From the IMG/VR virus record IMGVR_UViG_3300032214_000148, positions 1 through 24,782 of that record: 24,782 bases of DNA. One strand, given 5' to 3'. The stretch is from a virus. The position numbers were made by a program, and so were the translations under genes. This document shows, piece after piece, positions 7,072 through 13,783 of the stretch (positions are counted from its first letter, which is position 1; each line of letters starts with the position of its first letter). The notes under the pieces were generated by a model. That model worked only from the letters and a program-made list of their open reading frames with translations, ran no database searches and had not been told where the DNA came from.

Positions 7072-7341
7072 TTACTTCTTTACACCACTATTTACAAAAC
7101 TGTACATTTTTTCAGCAGTCTCTAAAACTTTTTCAAGTCCTGGAAACTCTGGCATACCTACTTTGGTAACGATTTGTCCAGTCTTTGCATCGCGTTCTGC
7201 AGTCATTTCCCAACCTTGGAACTTGACTTGAAAGTCTTGTTGTACCATATCCTTGGCCATAGCTAGGATGTCTGTACGGATTTCGTAGCCGTTCTTATTA
7301 AATTTAACTTCTGGTAGTTTTGGTGTTTCAAATTGTGACAT
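7072..7341 (-). CDS. Small hypothetical protein, phasin-neighbour
   Basis: 89 residues from the ATG at 7341, preceded by AAGGAG seven bases upstream. An in-frame start at 7443 would overlap the upstream gene and lacks a ribosome site, so it is rejected. The sequence has a beta-type middle (DFQVKFQGWEMTAERDAKTG) and an amphipathic C-terminal helix (LEKVLETAEKMYSFVNS). I recall similar unnamed proteins in marine T4-like phages. Second gene of a minus-strand pair with the 73-residue protein upstream; the two leaders share a TGTGTG-rich stretch and a strong ribosome site. Function unknown. Confidence 0.65.
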   Translation of the reverse strand: MSQFETPKLPEVKFNKNGYEIRTDILAMAKDMVQQDFQVKFQGWEMTAERDAKTGQIVTKVGMPEFPGLEKVLETAEKMYSFVNSGVKK

Positions 7342-7372
7342 AATTTTCTCCTTGTGTGTGTATGTCTGTACC

Positions 7373-7594
7373 TTAGGCGGTACCTTCCTTCTTTGGAAAC
7401 CAGCACTTGGTGAAGGCGTCCATTGAATACTTGGCAACGTCAATGCTGTTATGAGCTAGCATTTTGCCGAAAGCTGTTTGCGCATCGATGAAATCGTTAG
7501 CGGCTTTATTTAGTGTGGGGTCTTTGATAACTTGGTTTGTAAGGGCACGTTTGATGCCTTGAAAGCTATCGATCATGAAGTCTGGTCCGAACAT
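7373..7594 (-). CDS. Small helical protein, weakly phasin-like
   Basis: 73 residues, predicted all-helical, with the pattern NDFIDAQTAFGKML then NSIDVAKYSMDAFTKCWF. This spacing of aromatic and small residues recalls phasins, which coat polyhydroxyalkanoate granules, but the protein is shorter than most phasins and the resemblance is only by eye. It has a good ribosome site (AGGAG, six bases before ATG) and a recognisable promoter at 7625-7653. First gene of the two-gene operon with the 89-residue protein. If it is a phasin homologue it would point to a PHA-storing host. Confidence 0.6.
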   Translation of the reverse strand: MFGPDFMIDSFQGIKRALTNQVIKDPTLNKAANDFIDAQTAFGKMLAHNSIDVAKYSMDAFTKCWFPKKEGTA

Positions 7595-7624
7595 ATGTTT
7601 CTCCTGTGTGTTAATATGTGTACT

Positions 7625-7653
7625 ACTATATATGCTTTTTGTCTAAAGAGCAA
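7625..7653 (-). promoter_or_regulatory. Sigma70-type promoter for the small-gene pair
   Basis: On the minus strand, TTGCTC (7653-7648), a 17-base spacer and TATAGT (7630-7625), about 30 bases before the start at 7594. The resulting leader is about 24 bases and contains AGGAG. Confidence 0.6.
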
Positions 7654-7667
7654 GGCAAAATGCGGTT

Positions 7668-7787
7668 TTATTTTACCATTAGTGCTTTAGCTTCTTCAAG
7701 TCTGCCAGCACGAGCCAATGCTGATGCAGCACGAGCCTGGCCAATGCTGATACAAATTCCGTAGAGTGTGTTAATAAAGTTTTTCAT
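7668..7787 (-). CDS. Very small helical protein (39 aa)
   Basis: 39 residues starting at 7787, with an amphipathic N-terminal segment (MKNFINTLYGICISIGQ) followed by the Ala/Arg-rich RAASALARAGRLEEAKALM. AAAGGAATC lies upstream, and the ATG shares four bases with the stop of the preceding 58-codon gene (ATGA), so translation is coupled. The size and the Arg/Ala helix resemble small host regulators of the DUF1127 type, but key residues of that family are not clearly present. Function unknown. Confidence 0.6.
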   Translation of the reverse strand: MKNFINTLYGICISIGQARAASALARAGRLEEAKALMVK

Positions 7788-7960
7788 AGATAAGATTCCT
7801 TTTGAGAATTGAATTGTCGAACATAGTGTTCTAATTGTGCGGCATCGGTAATGCCTTTGGTGTTTAGATAGCTGTCTAAACGGCTTTGGTAGGAACTTTC
7901 CGGAAACATTTCAGCTAGTCGTTCCAAGAAACCTAGCATCATTTCTGATAATTTTTTCAT
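7784..7960 (-). CDS. Small protein, DUF3563-like
   Basis: 58 residues starting at 7960 with AGAGGA seven bases upstream. The pattern LGFLERLAEMFPES, then YQSRLDSYL, then DAAQLEHYVRQF resembles the short DUF3563 proteins common in Burkholderiales and some alphaproteobacteria, where an acidic linker joins two helices ending in E-x2-(I/V)-R. The match is by eye and not certain. It is the first gene of a two-gene unit with the 39-residue protein (ATGA overlap) and is divergent from the gene at 8094. Possibly acquired from a host. Confidence 0.55.
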   Translation of the reverse strand: MKKLSEMMLGFLERLAEMFPESSYQSRLDSYLNTKGITDAAQLEHYVRQFNSQKESYL

Positions 7961-7985
7961 TTTTTTCCTCTGTAAGTGTACGTAG

Positions 7986-8005
7986 ACTCAGTGTTTCTAC
8001 TGAGT
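7986..8005. repeat. Perfect inverted repeat between divergent operons
   Basis: ACTCAGT (7986-7992), six-base loop, ACTGAGT (7999-8005). It lies in the 133-base gap between divergent genes, in the minus-strand leader. No T-run follows on either strand, so it is more likely an operator or a 5'-UTR hairpin than a terminator. Apart from this and the promoter at 8056-8085 I see nothing else in the gap. Confidence 0.55.
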
Positions 8006-8055
8006 ATTTAGTCCGCTCTTGTGCAACCGCACATAATTCAGTACAATATTATCAT

Positions 8056-8085
8056 TTGATATAAACGAGTTAAATACACTATAGG
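8056..8085 (+). promoter_or_regulatory. Candidate sigma70-type promoter
   Basis: TTGATA (8056-8061), an 18-base spacer and TATAGG (8080-8085), with the -10 box eight bases before the ATG at 8094. This again gives a leaderless or near-leaderless mRNA, as no Shine-Dalgarno precedes that start. The overlapping GTTAAATACA is a degenerate late-type motif. Confidence 0.5.
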
Positions 8086-8093
8086 ATATTTTT

Positions 8094-8378
8094 ATGAAAC
8101 TTCGCACCAGATCAATTCTGCAGGAACTTAATAGTATTGCTGAAGTACGCAGCACAGACAGCCTCATTGAAAGTCGTGCCACTAATATTATCAATTCTGC
8201 TATTAATCTGCTGGAAAGCATACACAAGCACTACGATGCTGAAAGTGCAGACGAGCTTGAGCGCCGTCTAATCAATGCCATAAAAGGACAAGATCCTAGT
8301 AAATTTACCCGTGGTGTGCGTAGAATTGCAGAATCACGTAAACAAAAAAGAAAACTAGACGAAAGCAATGAAAACTAA
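8094..8378 (+). CDS. Small T4-like phage protein with head-targeting-like N-terminus
   Basis: 94 residues, helical and strongly charged, with a basic C-terminus (RRIAESRKQKRKLDESNEN). The N-terminus MKLRTRSILQE-L carries an L-x-E motif at residues 9-11, resembling the capsid-targeting peptides that the T4 prohead protease gp21 cuts after (L/I)-x-E. A basic small protein with such a leader could be an internal head protein, but this is inference. It starts the operon containing the nucleotidyltransferase and the ligase-like protein, overlapping the former by 11 bases. Confidence 0.6.
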   Translation: MKLRTRSILQELNSIAEVRSTDSLIESRATNIINSAINLLESIHKHYDAESADELERRLINAIKGQDPSKFTRGVRRIAESRKQKRKLDESNEN

Positions 8379-9183
8379 TCTATCCGAAGGGGGCAATGTA
8401 TTCAAAGGCCCAGACAAACAATCTTTAACACAGCGTATTGCTACGGGCGATGTTGAAGAAACCATCCTCTACATCGAAAAGATCACAGGCCTAGACTTTA
8501 CCAAAGAAAAAGACTCTGATGACAAGAAGCCTGTAAAATGGTTAGGTACTACAGGACGCAAAGAAGATCCAGATGGTACATTTGAAAAGAACAGTTCTGG
8601 CGATCTTGACCTGAGCGTAGATGCCAACGAAGTAGATAAGAAATCATTTGCAGAAAAATTAATCAGCCAGTTTGGCAAAGAAAACATCAAACTCAGCGGA
8701 GATAATGTACACTGGAAGGTGCCTATCAAAGGTGATCCTGCAAACGGATTTGTGCAGGCAGACTTTATGTTTTCAGCTAATCCTAAATTCCAACAGGGAT
8801 CAATGATTGGCGGCAAAGGTGAGTTTCGTGGTGAGCATCGCCATATTGTTCTAAGCTCAATTGCCCGTGCAAGAGGTATAAAGTACAGTCCAAAACACGG
8901 CATACTAAATCCGCAGACCGACGAACTGTTGCCCAACGGCAATGATTGGAATCAGATTGCCAAAGTATTGCTAGGACAAACTGCCACAGTAAAAGACATA
9001 CGTTCAGTAGACAGTATTCTTGATTTTATTAAAAAATTGCCCAACTACGAAGAACTAGTATCAGCAGCTAGAGAAACATTGGGCAAGCAGGGTATTACTC
9101 TACCAGAGAATACGATTTCGTTTGAAAGCAAGCAAACTGGTACACCTGCCTGGTTCCGCAGAATGATGGAAGCTGTTAAATGA
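8368..9183 (+). CDS. Pol-beta-superfamily nucleotidyltransferase-like protein
   Basis: 271 residues. The minimal nucleotidyltransferase signature is visible: a Gly-rich segment (WLGTTGR, about 58-64), then SSGDLDLSVD with D79 and D81 as the paired metal ligands, and a third acidic residue D132 in VQADFMF. This is the Pol-beta fold pattern (hG-x-n-DhD, then D). The family transfers nucleotides to RNA, DNA, proteins or small molecules; the substrate here cannot be inferred. The N-terminus, MKTNLSE-G, also matches a (L/I)-x-E cleavage site. It overlaps the following ligase-like gene by four bases (ATGA), so the two are probably made in fixed ratio and act together. Confidence 0.7.
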   Translation: MKTNLSEGGNVFKGPDKQSLTQRIATGDVEETILYIEKITGLDFTKEKDSDDKKPVKWLGTTGRKEDPDGTFEKNSSGDLDLSVDANEVDKKSFAEKLISQFGKENIKLSGDNVHWKVPIKGDPANGFVQADFMFSANPKFQQGSMIGGKGEFRGEHRHIVLSSIARARGIKYSPKHGILNPQTDELLPNGNDWNQIAKVLLGQTATVKDIRSVDSILDFIKKLPNYEELVSAARETLGKQGITLPENTISFESKQTGTPAWFRRMMEAVK

Positions 9184-10283
9184 GAGCATTTGAATTTCTA
9201 ACCGAGGCTGAAGTACCTGCTCCTAAAAAAGTAGGCCGTGAGTTTAATCACCTCGAGGATCTAGTATTCACAGAGCCCGGTGGCGCTAATAAAGCAATTA
9301 AGATCTTAAAAGATTTATCTAGCCCTGCTAAAAAGATTGCTATCAAGTGGGATGGTAATCCTACAGTGTACTGGGGTCGTGATGAGGATGGTACTTTCCG
9401 TATGGTTGGTAAGAACAACTGGGGTCGTGAGGAAGGTAAGAGTTCTAGTCCTGAAGAGTTGACAGCGTTTATCAACAGCCGAGGTAAAGGTGAAGAATGG
9501 CGAGCTAAGTTTGCAGGGGATATGGCTGCAATGTGGTCAGTCTTTGAAGAAGCTACTCCTACAGACTTTCGAGGATATGTCTACGGTGACATCCTATTTC
9601 ATCCAGGCAAGCCCTACGAAGGTGCTGATGGCCGCATAAGTTTTACTCCTAATCAAACAACCTACAGTGTTAAAGTTGGTAGTCCCGAATATCAGAAGTT
9701 AGTCAAGGCAAAGATAGCTGTAGCCGCACATCAATTGTTTGACTATTTCGGAGATAAGAGCGGTAAGCCGTTTGATAAACCTGAGCTATTTGATACAAGT
9801 CCTGCATTGGCAGTCTACGGGCAAACCTATGTTAGCCATCGTCCTGCTGTAAATGCAGACAATCTAGGTAAGATCACCAAACTGGCTAGCAGTCAATCAG
9901 CAATTGATAAATTGCTAACACCGGTTCCGGGTATGGGTTATCTACAGAATGAAATTTATAGTTTTGTTAATGCACAATCCAAAGCTAAACAATTAGACAA
10001 TATCAACACAGAAGCATTTATGGCCTTTGAGCAAAAAACTCCAGCTAAGGCTGCTAAGATACAGGCACACAGCGATGCACATCCTGGCGCTATGGACGCA
10101 TTATTTGAACTTGTCCGTGAAATTATGGCAGCTAAAAACGAAGTAATTGCAGAACTAGATGCGGCTGAAGGCAGTATTACAGCAACCACAGGCGGCAAGC
10201 CTGGCGGTGAAGGCTATGTTAGCGGTGATGACAGTGTAAAACTAGTACCACGTGATCGTTGGACACCGTTTAGAGCCGATTAA
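9180..10283 (+). CDS. Ligase-fold nucleotidyltransferase, DUF6267-like, probable packaged protein
   Basis: 367 residues. The nucleotidyltransferase/ligase motif I K-x-D-G is present at K56-W-D58-G (AIKWDGNPTVY). It is followed by a motif-III-like FRGYVYGDILF at 130-140 and a motif-V-like TYSVKV at 161-166, whose lysine would contact the nucleotide phosphate. This layout fits the T4-like phage family DUF6267, related to ATP-dependent polynucleotide ligases or RNA ligases; activity is unproven. The N-terminus MRAFEFLTE-A closely matches T4 capsid-targeting sequences (MKTYQEFIAE-A), with gp21-type cleavage expected after E9. This suggests the enzyme is packaged in the head. ATGA overlap with the upstream nucleotidyltransferase. 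Confidence 0.72.
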   Translation: MRAFEFLTEAEVPAPKKVGREFNHLEDLVFTEPGGANKAIKILKDLSSPAKKIAIKWDGNPTVYWGRDEDGTFRMVGKNNWGREEGKSSSPEELTAFINSRGKGEEWRAKFAGDMAAMWSVFEEATPTDFRGYVYGDILFHPGKPYEGADGRISFTPNQTTYSVKVGSPEYQKLVKAKIAVAAHQLFDYFGDKSGKPFDKPELFDTSPALAVYGQTYVSHRPAVNADNLGKITKLASSQSAIDKLLTPVPGMGYLQNEIYSFVNAQSKAKQLDNINTEAFMAFEQKTPAKAAKIQAHSDAHPGAMDALFELVREIMAAKNEVIAELDAAEGSITATTGGKPGGEGYVSGDDSVKLVPRDRWTPFRAD

Positions 10284-10314
10284 GGTCTCTAAACCCCTGA
10301 TTTTTTCTTTCCAA

Positions 10315-10322
10315 TATAAATA
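10315..10322 (+). promoter_or_regulatory. T4 late promoter, exact TATAAATA
   Basis: An exact match to the T4 late consensus, 31 bases after the stop at 10283, with transcription start expected near 10328, immediately before a stable hairpin. Drives the virion gene at 10369. Confidence 0.75.
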
Positions 10323-10330
10323 ATAATGCC

Positions 10331-10347
10331 GATCCCGGAGCGGGATC
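10331..10347 (+). promoter_or_regulatory. 5'-UTR stabilising hairpin
   Basis: Perfect 7-bp stem GATCCCG / CGGGATC with a GAG loop at the predicted 5' end of the mRNA. No T-run, so not a terminator. 5'-terminal hairpins protect abundant phage mRNAs from RNase E. A strong AAGGAG ribosome site follows at 10355-10360. Confidence 0.65.
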
Positions 10348-10368
10348 ATTGATTAAGGAGAAAATATC

Positions 10369-10722
10369 ATGGCAACATTAACAAGTTTAACAGTTGGTTC
10401 TACAACACTTGGTGCAAACTACGAGCAAATCGTAAACACACAAGGTATTGGCGGTCGTACACTAGTATGCACACTAGTTAAAGACGCAGGCGATATGACA
10501 GAGGCAGAGCTAGTAGCTTGCTTGAAGTCTATTGAGCAGGCAGGTGGTGACGGTACTGGTACAGACCAAGGTGGTCCAGATGCGTTTACAGTAGTTGGTA
10601 TCGCTGATTTCGACGGTTCTGACCCAGCATACATCATGCTACAAGGTACAGGCACACCAATTTCAGCACCAGTAACTGGTTTCACACTAGCTGTTGTTGC
10701 AACATTTGCACTAGCAGTATAA
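10369..10722 (+). CDS. Small abundant virion protein (probable decoration/tail protein)
   Basis: 117 residues, low in charge and basic residues, rich in Thr, Gly, Ala and Val; predicted beta-sandwich with a hydrophobic C-terminal strand (TGFTLAVVATFALAV). No signal peptide or enzyme motif. Its expression signals are the strongest in the window: exact TATAAATA, 5' hairpin, AAGGAG seven bases before the ATG, single-gene transcript and a strong terminator. The codons are also unusually uniform. This suggests a very abundant structural product such as a head-decoration or tail-surface protein. The family is not recognised. Confidence 0.7.
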   Translation: MATLTSLTVGSTTLGANYEQIVNTQGIGGRTLVCTLVKDAGDMTEAELVACLKSIEQAGGDGTGTDQGGPDAFTVVGIADFDGSDPAYIMLQGTGTPISAPVTGFTLAVVATFALAV

Positions 10723-10745
10723 TATTTCCTAGGGATGGGAAGTAG

Positions 10746-10771
10746 GGGCGGATTTATTCCGCCCTTTTTTT
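10746..10771 (+). terminator. Strong rho-independent terminator
   Basis: GGGCGGA (10746-10752), TTTAT loop, TCCGCCC (10758-10764), then seven T (10765-10771). Ends the single-gene transcript of the protein at 10369. Confidence 0.92.
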
Positions 10772-10794
10772 ATCTGCGTAAATAGTAGCATATT

Positions 10795-11190
10795 ATGCCT
10801 AGATATCAAATCATTACTCTCGTTGACATTACCCGGACATCCCCCTCGAGATCCGAAACAGATAAACTAAAGTTAGCACAGCAGGCCAACTTCAATAGCC
10901 TACTTCAGGCTATTGGTCTAAGAGCCAACGTATCCTGGATAACTGATCCTTTTAAGAAAACTGGTAGACTGCCCGATCCGTTAGACGGTGCTGCCACTCA
11001 CTGGCAATGGGTTTTTGATGTTGAACGAGATGATGTATTTTTAAAAGACAACGATCCAGTTGGCCTGTTAAAAGACGATCTAAATGGGATTCCGATTATT
11101 GGAAACTTAACTAATTCTGTAGAACTCGATCCAGCCTGTTTCTTTAGTTACAGTGACAGGACTAATATTTGGGTCAAAGAAATAGCATAA
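10795..11190 (+). CDS. Conserved T4-like phage protein of unknown function
   Basis: 131 residues, soluble, with segments I recall as recurrent in marine T4-like phages: RYQIITLVDITRTSPSR at the start, QQANFNSLLQAIGLRANVSW near 30-47, and DDLNGIPIIGNLTNSVELDP near 93-112. No catalytic motif or membrane segment. The start at 10795 has only a weak ribosome site; CGTAAATA at 10777-10784 is a degenerate late-type promoter just after the terminator. Likely virion- or assembly-associated given its neighbours. Confidence 0.72.
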   Translation: MPRYQIITLVDITRTSPSRSETDKLKLAQQANFNSLLQAIGLRANVSWITDPFKKTGRLPDPLDGAATHWQWVFDVERDDVFLKDNDPVGLLKDDLNGIPIIGNLTNSVELDPACFFSYSDRTNIWVKEIA

Positions 11191-11194
11191 TTGT

Positions 11195-11202
11195 TATAAA
11201 TA
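11195..11202 (+). promoter_or_regulatory. T4 late promoter, exact TATAAATA
   Basis: Exact late consensus five bases after the stop at 11190; it would make an mRNA with a leader of about 80 bases before the start at 11292. Confidence 0.7.
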
Positions 11203-11291
11203 AAACATACAGGCAAATCACCATTAGGCATTCTTAACTTAGGCACGTACCCGTACGGGGCTCGACTTAACATACAAAGGAAACAGCCATA
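11203..11291 (+). promoter_or_regulatory. Long 5' leader with repeats and palindrome
   Basis: An 89-base untranslated leader. It contains TTAGGCA twice (11224 and 11239 areas), AACATACA at both ends (near 11203 and 11269), and the palindrome CCCGTACGGG (11250-11259). Ribosome site AAGGA at 11277-11281, ten bases before the ATG. No known riboswitch recognised. Confidence 0.4.
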
Positions 11292-11600
11292 ATGGCCACA
11301 ACAGCAGAACGACTTGGTATAGTAGAAACCAAGGTAGCAAATTTAGACGAAAAGATTGACGAGCTCAAAGTAGACGTTAAAGATATGCACGACTGCTTAG
11401 ACAAGACCAGAGACGGTCTAATGGGCAAATTAGACGAAATGTATTCTGCATCCTGCACACAGCATTCTGAGCTGGCCAACAAAATCAGCGAACTAGAAAA
11501 ATTTAGAATGAAGTGGGTCTATATGATATCCGGTGGTGTAGCAGTATTGGGCGTAGTGTCTGGACATCTAGACAAGTTTGCCAAGTTCTTTGGTATGTAA
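11292..11600 (+). CDS. Coiled-coil protein with one C-terminal membrane helix
   Basis: 102 residues. Residues about 5-70 are a heptad-rich coiled coil (AERLGIVETKVANLDEKIDE and so on). One membrane helix spans residues 75-93 (WVYMISGGVAVLGVVSG), followed by a short basic amphipathic tail. This architecture (long cytoplasmic coiled coil and tail anchor) occurs in XhlA-type lysis accessory proteins and some holin-like proteins, so a lysis or membrane role is possible but not shown. Expressed alone from the exact late promoter at 11195 and closed by the hairpin at 11618. Confidence 0.7.
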   Translation: MATTAERLGIVETKVANLDEKIDELKVDVKDMHDCLDKTRDGLMGKLDEMYSASCTQHSELANKISELEKFRMKWVYMISGGVAVLGVVSGHLDKFAKFFGM

Positions 11601-11617
11601 AATATACCCACTTAAAT

Positions 11618-11639
11618 AAGGACCATAGGTCCTTTTTTT
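11618..11639 (+). terminator. Terminator-like hairpin abutting a start codon
   Basis: AAGGACC (11618-11624), ATA loop, GGTCCTT (11628-11634), with T-run to 11639; the next base begins the ATG of the following gene. The only Shine-Dalgarno-like sequence for that gene (AAGGA) is in the 5' arm of the stem. Confidence 0.85.
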
Positions 11640-12065
11640 ATGACAGACATACGTAGACAACTTGATCGAGTTGTCAGCAAAGAGTTAAGCCAAAACATCA
11701 TTCCCGTTCGTACAGATGCAGGAATCCTTGTGGGCTCAGTGTTGATAGTCAGTGAAGGATCAATTAAACATCTGTACAGAAACAACGAATTACTGTACAA
11801 TAACGTAAGTCTAAACGCTGTGGCTGTTAGGTTAGCTAATATACTGGCCCGGCAGCGATCCAGCATATTTGCCGATAAAATCTACGAAATAGATCAAGAA
11901 TACAGCAAATGGTTTATAGACAGCCAAACCCTTTTAAAAAATTACTACAGTGCTAAAAAATCCAAAGATTTTAATCGAGCAGATACCCTTTGGGCTAGGT
12001 ACTGTGAAAGCAGAGATCGAGCTGTCTCTGCCAAAGACCTAGCTACAAGTTTAAGTTTACTCTGA
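11640..12065 (+). CDS. Conserved hypothetical T4-like phage protein
   Basis: 141 residues, helical. A basic N-terminus (MTDIRRQLDRVVSKELSQN) is followed by a small beta region (GILVGSVLIVSEGSIKHLYR) and two long helices with Tyr/Lys-rich KNYYSAKKSKDFNRADTLWA. Function not recognised. The ATG directly follows the T-run of a terminator-like hairpin and has no ribosome site at normal spacing, so expression may depend on read-through and RNA folding. The degenerate late motif CTTAAATAAG at 11611-11620 would start transcription inside the hairpin. Its stop lies against the late promoter of the next gene. Confidence 0.68.
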   Translation: MTDIRRQLDRVVSKELSQNIIPVRTDAGILVGSVLIVSEGSIKHLYRNNELLYNNVSLNAVAVRLANILARQRSSIFADKIYEIDQEYSKWFIDSQTLLKNYYSAKKSKDFNRADTLWARYCESRDRAVSAKDLATSLSLL

Positions 12066-12072
12066 ATAAATA
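12065..12072 (+). promoter_or_regulatory. T4-type late promoter motif
   Basis: AATAAATA overlapping the stop at 12065, 25 bases before the start at 12097. Confidence 0.55.
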
Positions 12073-12096
12073 GTATATCAATCTGGATCCCCTAAA

Positions 12097-13782
12097 ATGA
12101 GAACAACAGACCTTTTTAAATTTAATAGATCGCCCAAGAGACTAAACGAATCTCTGCAAAAAACTTTCGGCACCAAGATCAATTTTGAAGATTTTGATAC
12201 TGCAAAACTAGAGGATGCCCGTAATAAACTACGCACTCAGATTCACACAGCTCGATCAGAAAGCAGTTTTAACGAAGATCTAGAAAATGAAGCTCTAACC
12301 AAAGCACAGTTTATGCACGATGCCATTGTTGCAGAACTAATGGATCGAGAAGAACACATTGTTGATACTACTGCTACAGAAGATAGTGGTTCTATAGAAG
12401 ATCAAGCCGCAAAAATTATTTCACGATTCGATCAAAATATGAATGAAATTGGTGGCTACGGAGATCCAGATTATAAAGCTGCAATTGCTGCTCTACAACA
12501 AGGTGATGTGGATTCGGCAATAGCTGCGGTTGTTGATACATACGGCAATAAGGATGGCGGCGAAGTACGCGGTATGGATGCATACATTGAAGACCTACAA
12601 GATGAGTTTGAATATCTTGTTCAAGGCGAAGATGGAGATGAGGGTGGAGACACAGATGATGCCTATGCTCTAGCATCAGCAGGTCACGGTTCAGATGAAG
12701 ACTACGGTGACTTTCCAGAAAGTATGGAAGAACGTGTGAGAGATCCAGAAGACTGGGATGAAGGCAACACAGAACCACCAAACAACTTTGCTGTTTATAT
12801 CAACGGCAAGAAGTGGAAAGTATTCAAAGGTCGTGGACAGTACGCCGACGACTATCGCGAACAACAACATTATCAGCAACTAAGAGATTGGGCTCGTAAG
12901 AAATCAGAAGCCACTGGTAAAAAGTGGGAAGTTTCTATTACTGGTGAAAACCCAACTGAAAGTGTTCAAACAGAATTAAGTACAAACACCTTAAAGTCTT
13001 ATCAAGATAAAGCAGGTAAAGAAATTGTACACACAATGACTTCCGGCGACCATATGACCACAGACAAGAGTGCAAAGAAAGTTATGAATCGTATGAAAGG
13101 CAGCGAAAAAGCTGACAACAAGATCTGGAAAAGAAACGAAAGCGCACCACCAACAGCCAAAGGCGAGCGTATGGTCAAACATATTAAAGCTGGCTATGCT
13201 AAAGATGGTAAATTAACAGATAAAGAAAAAGGTATTGCCTATGCAACTGCATGGAAGCAACACAACAAAGAATCAGTCGAAACAGGAGATGATATGACTA
13301 GACTACAAGAAGGTGAAATCCAGCAAGCGTCTGCGATTGTCACAGCAAAAACAATGGTTGACAGAGTAGGTCGTTGGATTGAAGAACTTTCTGGTATGGA
13401 GAATGATACACTCCTACAGTTAGGTGATTCTATTCGTGACGAAATGAGTCAAGAGCAGGCCAAGGCTTTTATCGAAGCTGTGGCTCCCGCAATTCAACAG
13501 GCACTAGAAACTCTAAAAGGCACACGTGACACACTATCTAGTGGAGTTCGTAGTCTAGCTAGTGGTGAGCAGCCTACAGATATGTTAGGTGCAGAGCCAG
13601 GCGCAGATATGGCAGAGCCAGATGCCATGAACGCTGAAGAACCAGTTCCGGGTGTTGACGCAGGTGCAGAAGATGAGTTTGCCGCAGCAGAACCAGCAGC
13701 CGGCGGTATGGAAACAGCAGGTCGTGAGCAACGCGAAAGTATTGACCGCCAAAGCCGTTTGATGAAAATCCTAGCAGGTTAA
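12097..13782 (+). CDS. Large acidic internal-head-like multidomain protein
   Basis: 561 residues, modular and acidic. Residues 1-90 (RSPKRLNESLQKTFGTKINF, then AKLEDARNKLRTQI and KAQFMHDAIVAEL) resemble an N-terminal module shared by several virion proteins of marine T4-like phages; it contains L-N-E-S, a (L/I)-x-E type site. Residues 228-290 (NNFAVYINGKKWKVFKGRG) form a small basic domain. A Lys-rich region around 355-395 (KHIKAGYAKDGKLTDKEKG, then IAYATAWKQ) is followed by a helical domain (SAIVTAKTMVDRVGRWIEEL) and an acidic Ala/Glu/Pro tail. The composition suits a scaffold/core or packaged protein. First gene of a three-gene unit whose other members have similar head-type N-termini. Confidence 0.65.
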   Translation: MRTTDLFKFNRSPKRLNESLQKTFGTKINFEDFDTAKLEDARNKLRTQIHTARSESSFNEDLENEALTKAQFMHDAIVAELMDREEHIVDTTATEDSGSIEDQAAKIISRFDQNMNEIGGYGDPDYKAAIAALQQGDVDSAIAAVVDTYGNKDGGEVRGMDAYIEDLQDEFEYLVQGEDGDEGGDTDDAYALASAGHGSDEDYGDFPESMEERVRDPEDWDEGNTEPPNNFAVYINGKKWKVFKGRGQYADDYREQQHYQQLRDWARKKSEATGKKWEVSITGENPTESVQTELSTNTLKSYQDKAGKEIVHTMTSGDHMTTDKSAKKVMNRMKGSEKADNKIWKRNESAPPTAKGERMVKHIKAGYAKDGKLTDKEKGIAYATAWKQHNKESVETGDDMTRLQEGEIQQASAIVTAKTMVDRVGRWIEELSGMENDTLLQLGDSIRDEMSQEQAKAFIEAVAPAIQQALETLKGTRDTLSSGVRSLASGEQPTDMLGAEPGADMAEPDAMNAEEPVPGVDAGAEDEFAAAEPAAGGMETAGREQRESIDRQSRLMKILAG

Positions 13783-13783
13783 G

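Noticed and set aside
7342-7443. Longer start for the 89-residue protein
   Set aside because: It would overlap the upstream gene and add a low-quality Pro/Lys-rich extension; AAGGAG lies just before the ATG at 7341.
7373-7594. Firm assignment as a phasin
   Set aside because: Only a general helical pattern is shared and the protein is shorter than usual phasins; kept as a weak resemblance.
11203-11291. Riboswitch in the leader of the coiled-coil gene
   Set aside because: Only short repeats and one 10-base palindrome are present, with no expression-platform hairpin; I list it only as a leader.
12416-12781. Leftward 121-codon reading frame, His/Leu-rich
   Set aside because: Antisense shadow of an acidic (Asp/Glu-rich) coding region, which yields His/Leu/Val-biased frames.
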